Assembly (NCBI GenBank): GCA_013316495.1
Contig: WSMP01000062.1
Location: 1-9,004 of the forward strand
Source of the DNA: Angelakisella sp.
GTDB taxonomy: Bacteria > Bacillota > Clostridia > Oscillospirales > Ruminococcaceae
Direction of reading: 5' to 3'
DNA length: 9,004 bases
The notes beneath the pieces were generated by a model, which had not been told where the DNA came from, did not search any database, and was given only the letters and a program-made list of their open reading frames with translations. Below are positions 6,101 through 9,004 of the stretch, piece after piece. Position numbers and translations under genes: made by a program. The stretch's first letter is position 1, and each line of letters opens with the position of its first letter.

Positions 6101-7657
6101 TCAATAAATTTTCTGCGCCTTTTCCACAAGGGAGAAAAACTCCTTTTTCTCGCTGCTTGTTCCGCCGCTGGCGGCAAAGTCCAACACGCTCTCCAGTGTA
6201 GATGTTCCTTTGTACTCCGAATCCCGCAGTATCATTCCAAATTCCGTCACGGCGCAGGCGAACCAAAAGTCCTCTGACACGGCCTGCTCCATAACCGCTG
6301 CGGGAACCATGGTTTCTTCAAGAACGCTTTCCTCGCTGCCGATAGGCTTATATCTGGTGGAAATCTTGCATATATCGGTGCTTCCCGTGCCGCTGGATTC
6401 GGCAAATGCAAGGTCGTATTCAGCTACCTCCTGTTCCGAACCGGTCAGCGCCACCTCATACAGCACCGTGACGCTGTGTCCAGCACCCAGCTCTCCTGCG
6501 TCCTTTTTGTCGTTGTCAAAGTCCTCGTTTTCCAGCGCCCGATTCTCATACCCTATCAGACGGTAGCCTTTAACAGCATTGGGATTGAACTCCAGCTGGA
6601 ATTTAACATCCTTTGCAACTGTAAAAAATGTTGCGCCCTTTTCCTCGATGAGAACCCTTTCCGCCTCGGTCACCGAATCAATGTAGCTATAATTTCCGTT
6701 GCCGTTGTCCGCAAGCGTTTCCATTTTGTTGTCCTTGATATTGCCTGTTCCCACGCCTATCACGGAAAGAAAAATCCCGCCATCGCGCTTTCTCTCTATC
6801 AGCTTTTTCAGCCCGCTTTCGCTGGTGATCCCCACGTTTAGGTCCCCATCGGTGGCAAGGATCACGCGGTTTATGCCGCCCTCTATGAAATTCCGTTCCG
6901 CCACCTTGTAGGCGGTCTCGATGCCCCCTTCGCCGTTGGTGCTGCCATAGGCGATTAGGGAGGAAAGTTTATCCATGATCGCATCCTTATCGTTTACCGT
7001 TGCGCCTTCAATCAATATTTCGTTGCTGGCGGCATAGGTTACAATGGATATTTTATCATTCTCTCCCATATTCTCTGTAACCAGCCCAAAGGCCCTTTGG
7101 ATGAGCGGGAGCTTGTCGTCGCTGGACATCGAACCTGAAGAATCTATCAGGAAAACCAGATTCGAGGGCGGCATCTCCGAAGTATCAATTTTCTTGGTCT
7201 GAAGGCCGATCTTCAGCAGCTTTGTATTCCTGTTCCAGGGGCAGTCACCCATTTCAACGCTTGTACTGAAGGCTTTGCCCTCTTCAGGCTCAGGGTAGTT
7301 ATAGGAGAAGTAATTCAGCATCTCTTCTATGCGCACGGCGCCATCGGGGATCGTATCGCCGCTGTTTATATAGCGCCTGATGTTGGTATAGGAGGCTGTG
7401 TCCACATCCGCGGAGAAGGTGGAAAGGGGCTCGATTCGCGGATTCTTAAAACCCGCCTCCTTGATGGCGGAATATTCCTCGGTGTTGTGCTCAGTGTTGT
7501 ACTCGTTGGCGCCATCTGTCATAGGACTGTACGGCGGTGCCGCGCTGGCCCCACTGTACGATGGCGCTCCGTTCCCTGGTGCATAGGCTCCGCAACCTGT
7601 AAAACTCGTTACCGCAAAAGCAAGGGCTGCTATGAAGGCGAATTTCTTTGTGTTCAC
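6101..7657 (-). CDS. VWA domain lipoprotein (YfbK-like)
   Basis: The GTG start at 7657 has AAAGGAG 7 nt upstream, giving 518 residues. The N-terminus MNTKKFAFIAALAFAVTSFTGC is a lipoprotein signal with the lipid-accepting Cys at 22, then a Pro/Ser/Tyr-rich linker. An N-terminal YfbK-type domain follows (about 78-135, FSADVDTASYTNIRRYINSG). The von Willebrand A domain (about 165-340) has a complete metal-site: DSSGS (D172, S174, S176), T240 in GSTNGEGG, and D270 in ATDGD. The C-terminal part (about 345-515) matches the YfbK DUF3520 region, including EDFWFACAVTEFGMILRDS. VWA proteins of this type are surface-anchored and bind partners through the metal site; the biological role of the YfbK group is not established. 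It is transcribed towards the lipoprotein unit and is visibly less GC-rich than its neighbours. Confidence 0.92.
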   Translation of the reverse strand: MNTKKFAFIAALAFAVTSFTGCGAYAPGNGAPSYSGASAAPPYSPMTDGANEYNTEHNTEEYSAIKEAGFKNPRIEPLSTFSADVDTASYTNIRRYINSGDTIPDGAVRIEEMLNYFSYNYPEPEEGKAFSTSVEMGDCPWNRNTKLLKIGLQTKKIDTSEMPPSNLVFLIDSSGSMSSDDKLPLIQRAFGLVTENMGENDKISIVTYAASNEILIEGATVNDKDAIMDKLSSLIAYGSTNGEGGIETAYKVAERNFIEGGINRVILATDGDLNVGITSESGLKKLIERKRDGGIFLSVIGVGTGNIKDNKMETLADNGNGNYSYIDSVTEAERVLIEEKGATFFTVAKDVKFQLEFNPNAVKGYRLIGYENRALENEDFDNDKKDAGELGAGHSVTVLYEVALTGSEQEVAEYDLAFAESSGTGSTDICKISTRYKPIGSEESVLEETMVPAAVMEQAVSEDFWFACAVTEFGMILRDSEYKGTSTLESVLDFAASGGTSSEKKEFFSLVEKAQKIY

Positions 7658-7664
7658 GATAGTA

Positions 7665-7671
7665 CTCCTTT
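7665..7671 (-). promoter_or_regulatory. Ribosome binding site that sets a GTG start
   Basis: On the minus strand AAAGGAG ends 7 nt before GTG at 7657. Choosing this start places the lipoprotein signal peptide at the very N-terminus; an upstream in-frame ATG at 7702 would add 15 residues ahead of it. Confidence 0.8.
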
Positions 7672-7758
7672 CATTTTTCACGTTTGCTTTCACAAGAAAC
7701 ACCAGATATGCGTAAAAAGCTGCAAATTTCTCCTTCTTTTTCGCCTTGATTGGACTAT

Positions 7759-7787
7759 ATTATAATATTTTACCGTTAGGATTTCAG
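7759..7787 (-). promoter_or_regulatory. Promoter for the VWA lipoprotein gene
   Basis: On the minus strand a perfect TATAAT (7759-7764) is preceded, 17 bases upstream, by CTGAAA (7782-7787). Transcription would start near 7752, leaving a leader of about 95 nt. Confidence 0.65.
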
Positions 7788-7993
7788 CGCTTTTTAGTGA
7801 ACTTATATGAATTTTACGAGGAAATACTTCAGTTACTATAGAAGATTTGCAATATATGCCCCCATACAGAATGAACTGAGTGGCCGGTTCCTTTATGGTA
7901 AATCCGGGCACGCTTTTCCGAGGCAGTAGGTATACGAATTCACTAAAAATCATGAACCTTTCCTGTAGGAACCCACAAGAATCCCCCGCCTTC

Positions 7994-8023
7994 TTGACAG
8001 GGGCCTCCCCTTTCCACTATGAT
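7994..8023 (+). promoter_or_regulatory. Promoter for glpK
   Basis: A consensus TTGACA (7994-7999) and TATGAT (8018-8023) are 18 bases apart. Transcription would start near 8030, giving a leader of about 84 nt. The spacer contains AGGGG-CCT-CCCCT (7999-8011), a small interrupted palindrome that could be an operator, though this is speculative. Confidence 0.65.
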
Positions 8024-8113
8024 ATAAGTAATGTTGTGCAGGAGATGCGGCTGGGCGGAGCGATTCCCCCGGCCTGGCTCTTTTTCTTTGTGTACGAAAG
8101 GGGTTTTTAGGCT

Positions 8114-9004
8114 ATGAAGCAGTATGTCATCGCCCTGGACCAAGGCACCACCAGCTCTAGGGCCATCCTCTTTGACCAGGAGCAGAACATTGTGGGGCTG
8201 GCCCAGAAGGAATTTACCCAGCACTACCCCCATCCCGGCTGGGTGGAGCACGACCCCATGGAAATCTACTCCTCCCAGTACGGTGTGCTGATGGAGGTAC
8301 TGGCCCAAAGCGGCATCGATGCCAAGGAGATTGCCGGCATCGGCATCACCAACCAGCGGGAAACCACCATCGTCTGGGAACGGGACACCGGGCGGCCTGT
8401 CTGCAACGCCATCGTCTGGCAGTGCCGCCGCACCGCCCCCATCTGCCAGGAGCTGCTGGCGGATAAAGAGCTTGCCGCCTACATCCAGGAGAACACCGGT
8501 CTTTTGGTGGACGCCTATTTTTCCGCCACCAAGCTGAAATGGATCCTGGATACAATTCCCGGCGCCCGGCAGCGGGCCAGACAAGGGGAGCTGCTCTTCG
8601 GGACGGTGGATACCTGGCTCATCTGGAAACTTACCGGCGGCGCCGTCCATGTCACCGATTACACCAACGCCAGCCGCACCATGCTCTATAACATCCAGGA
8701 GCTGCGCTGGGATAAACGCATCTGCGACGCTTTGGACATCCCTATGGAGATGCTCCCGGAGGTGCGGGGATGCAGCGAGGTCTATGGAACCGCCAACATC
8801 CAGTGGGTGGAGGTGCCGGTCTGTGGCTGTGCCGGGGACCAGCAGGCCGCCCTCTTTGGCCAGACCTGCTTTGAGGCCGGGGAGGCCAAAAACACCTATG
8901 GCACCGGCTGTTTCCTGCTGATGAACACCGGGGCGCGGATGATTCACAGCCAAAACGGCCTCCTAACCACCATCGCTATGGGGCGGGACGGCAAGGTGCA
9001 GTAC
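8114..9004 (+). CDS. glpK: Glycerol kinase, N-terminal part (3' partial)
   Basis: The ATG at 8114 follows AAAGGGG (8097-8103) by 10 nt, and 297 residues are read before the window ends; the full enzyme is about 500. It phosphorylates glycerol with ATP to sn-glycerol 3-phosphate in the cytoplasm, the entry step of glycerol use. The FGGY kinase landmarks are present: phosphate-binding DQGTTSSRA (9-17), glycerol contacts R82 and E83 in NQRET, W102 and Y135, the catalytic Asp D242 in GDQQAALFGQ, and NTYGTGCF (260-267). The segment between SEVYG and VP (about 225-235) is short: it lacks both the His-bearing YHFYG stretch phosphorylated by the PTS in Enterococcus and the GGKGGTR loop that binds fructose 1,6-bisphosphate in E. 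coli. It has its own promoter and is divergent from the VWA gene. Confidence 0.96.
   Translation, partial: MKQYVIALDQGTTSSRAILFDQEQNIVGLAQKEFTQHYPHPGWVEHDPMEIYSSQYGVLMEVLAQSGIDAKEIAGIGITNQRETTIVWERDTGRPVCNAIVWQCRRTAPICQELLADKELAAYIQENTGLLVDAYFSATKLKWILDTIPGARQRARQGELLFGTVDTWLIWKLTGGAVHVTDYTNASRTMLYNIQELRWDKRICDALDIPMEMLPEVRGCSEVYGTANIQWVEVPVCGCAGDQQAALFGQTCFEAGEAKNTYGTGCFLLMNTGARMIHSQNGLLTTIAMGRDGKVQY

Larger units (their letters stand above)
7658..8113. other. Divergent intergenic region
   Basis: This stretch separates the VWA gene from glpK. The VWA-proximal part, up to about 7860, is AT-rich and carries that gene's promoter. The glpK-proximal part is GC-richer and carries the glpK promoter and leader. 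Short open frames on both strands in the middle lack ribosome sites and recognisable sequence, so I call no gene. A small palindrome TTCCTGTAGGAA lies at 7960-7971. Confidence 0.7.

Noticed and set aside
7808..7929. A 40-codon plus-strand frame beginning MNFTRKYFSYY
   Set aside because: No ribosome binding site or family resemblance; it lies in a divergent promoter region.
7690..7953. An 87-codon minus-strand frame overlapping the VWA promoter region
   Set aside because: It has no ribosome site, no recognisable domain, overlaps the TATAAT promoter, and its composition is that of non-coding AT-rich DNA.
8691..8715. Loss of the phospho-His at NIQELRWD in GlpK
   Set aside because: Other kinases often have NIH..WD here, but the PTS-phosphorylated His belongs to the later YHF[YF]G segment, so this Gln is not the informative change.
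7943..8953. Long minus-strand frame across glpK
   Set aside because: It is antisense to well-conserved glycerol kinase sequence and has no supporting start signal.

Overview
The window looks like a chromosomal stretch from a moderately GC-rich, low-complexity-envelope Firmicute, most likely a gut-type clostridium of the Oscillospiraceae/Ruminococcaceae kind. The support is indirect: strong AGGAGG-type ribosome binding sites, TTG and GTG starts, Gram-positive-style lipoprotein signal peptides, TTGACA/TATAAT promoters, and GC-rich intergenic palindromes with GAAA loops. No species-level marker is present, so this is inference.

Layout. (1) Positions 1-2690, plus strand: the 3' part of an exported, C-terminally membrane-anchored protein with CARDB/COG1361-like beta domains, overlapping by 14 nt a MacB/FtsX-type ABC transporter permease. 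The ATPase partner is not in the window and probably lies upstream. (2) 2691-3043: a gene-free stretch packed with hairpins and repeated modules, ending in an intrinsic terminator and then a clear promoter. (3) 3044-5972, plus strand: a probable three-gene unit of a MATE efflux transporter (TTG start), a family 2 glycosyltransferase, and a small secreted lipoprotein whose signal peptide is out of frame with its body. A bidirectional terminator at 6008-6044 closes it. (4) 6101-7657, minus strand: a lipoprotein with a von Willebrand A domain (YfbK-like), visibly less GC-rich than its neighbours. (5) 7658-8113: a divergent intergenic region with a promoter for each flanking gene. (6) 8114 to the end of the window, plus strand: the N-terminal 297 residues of glycerol kinase, GlpK.

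Taken together this is mostly a membrane and cell-envelope neighbourhood: ABC export or signalling, drug/metabolite efflux, glycan transfer, two lipoproteins, and the start of glycerol catabolism. No CRISPR array, rRNA, tRNA, intact insertion sequence or phage gene was seen. I did not find a convincing new multi-gene system. The most useful leads are the broken or frameshifted lipoprotein, the modular palindromic repeat region, the GlpK with a shortened regulatory loop, and the anchored-accessory-protein plus MacB permease pair.
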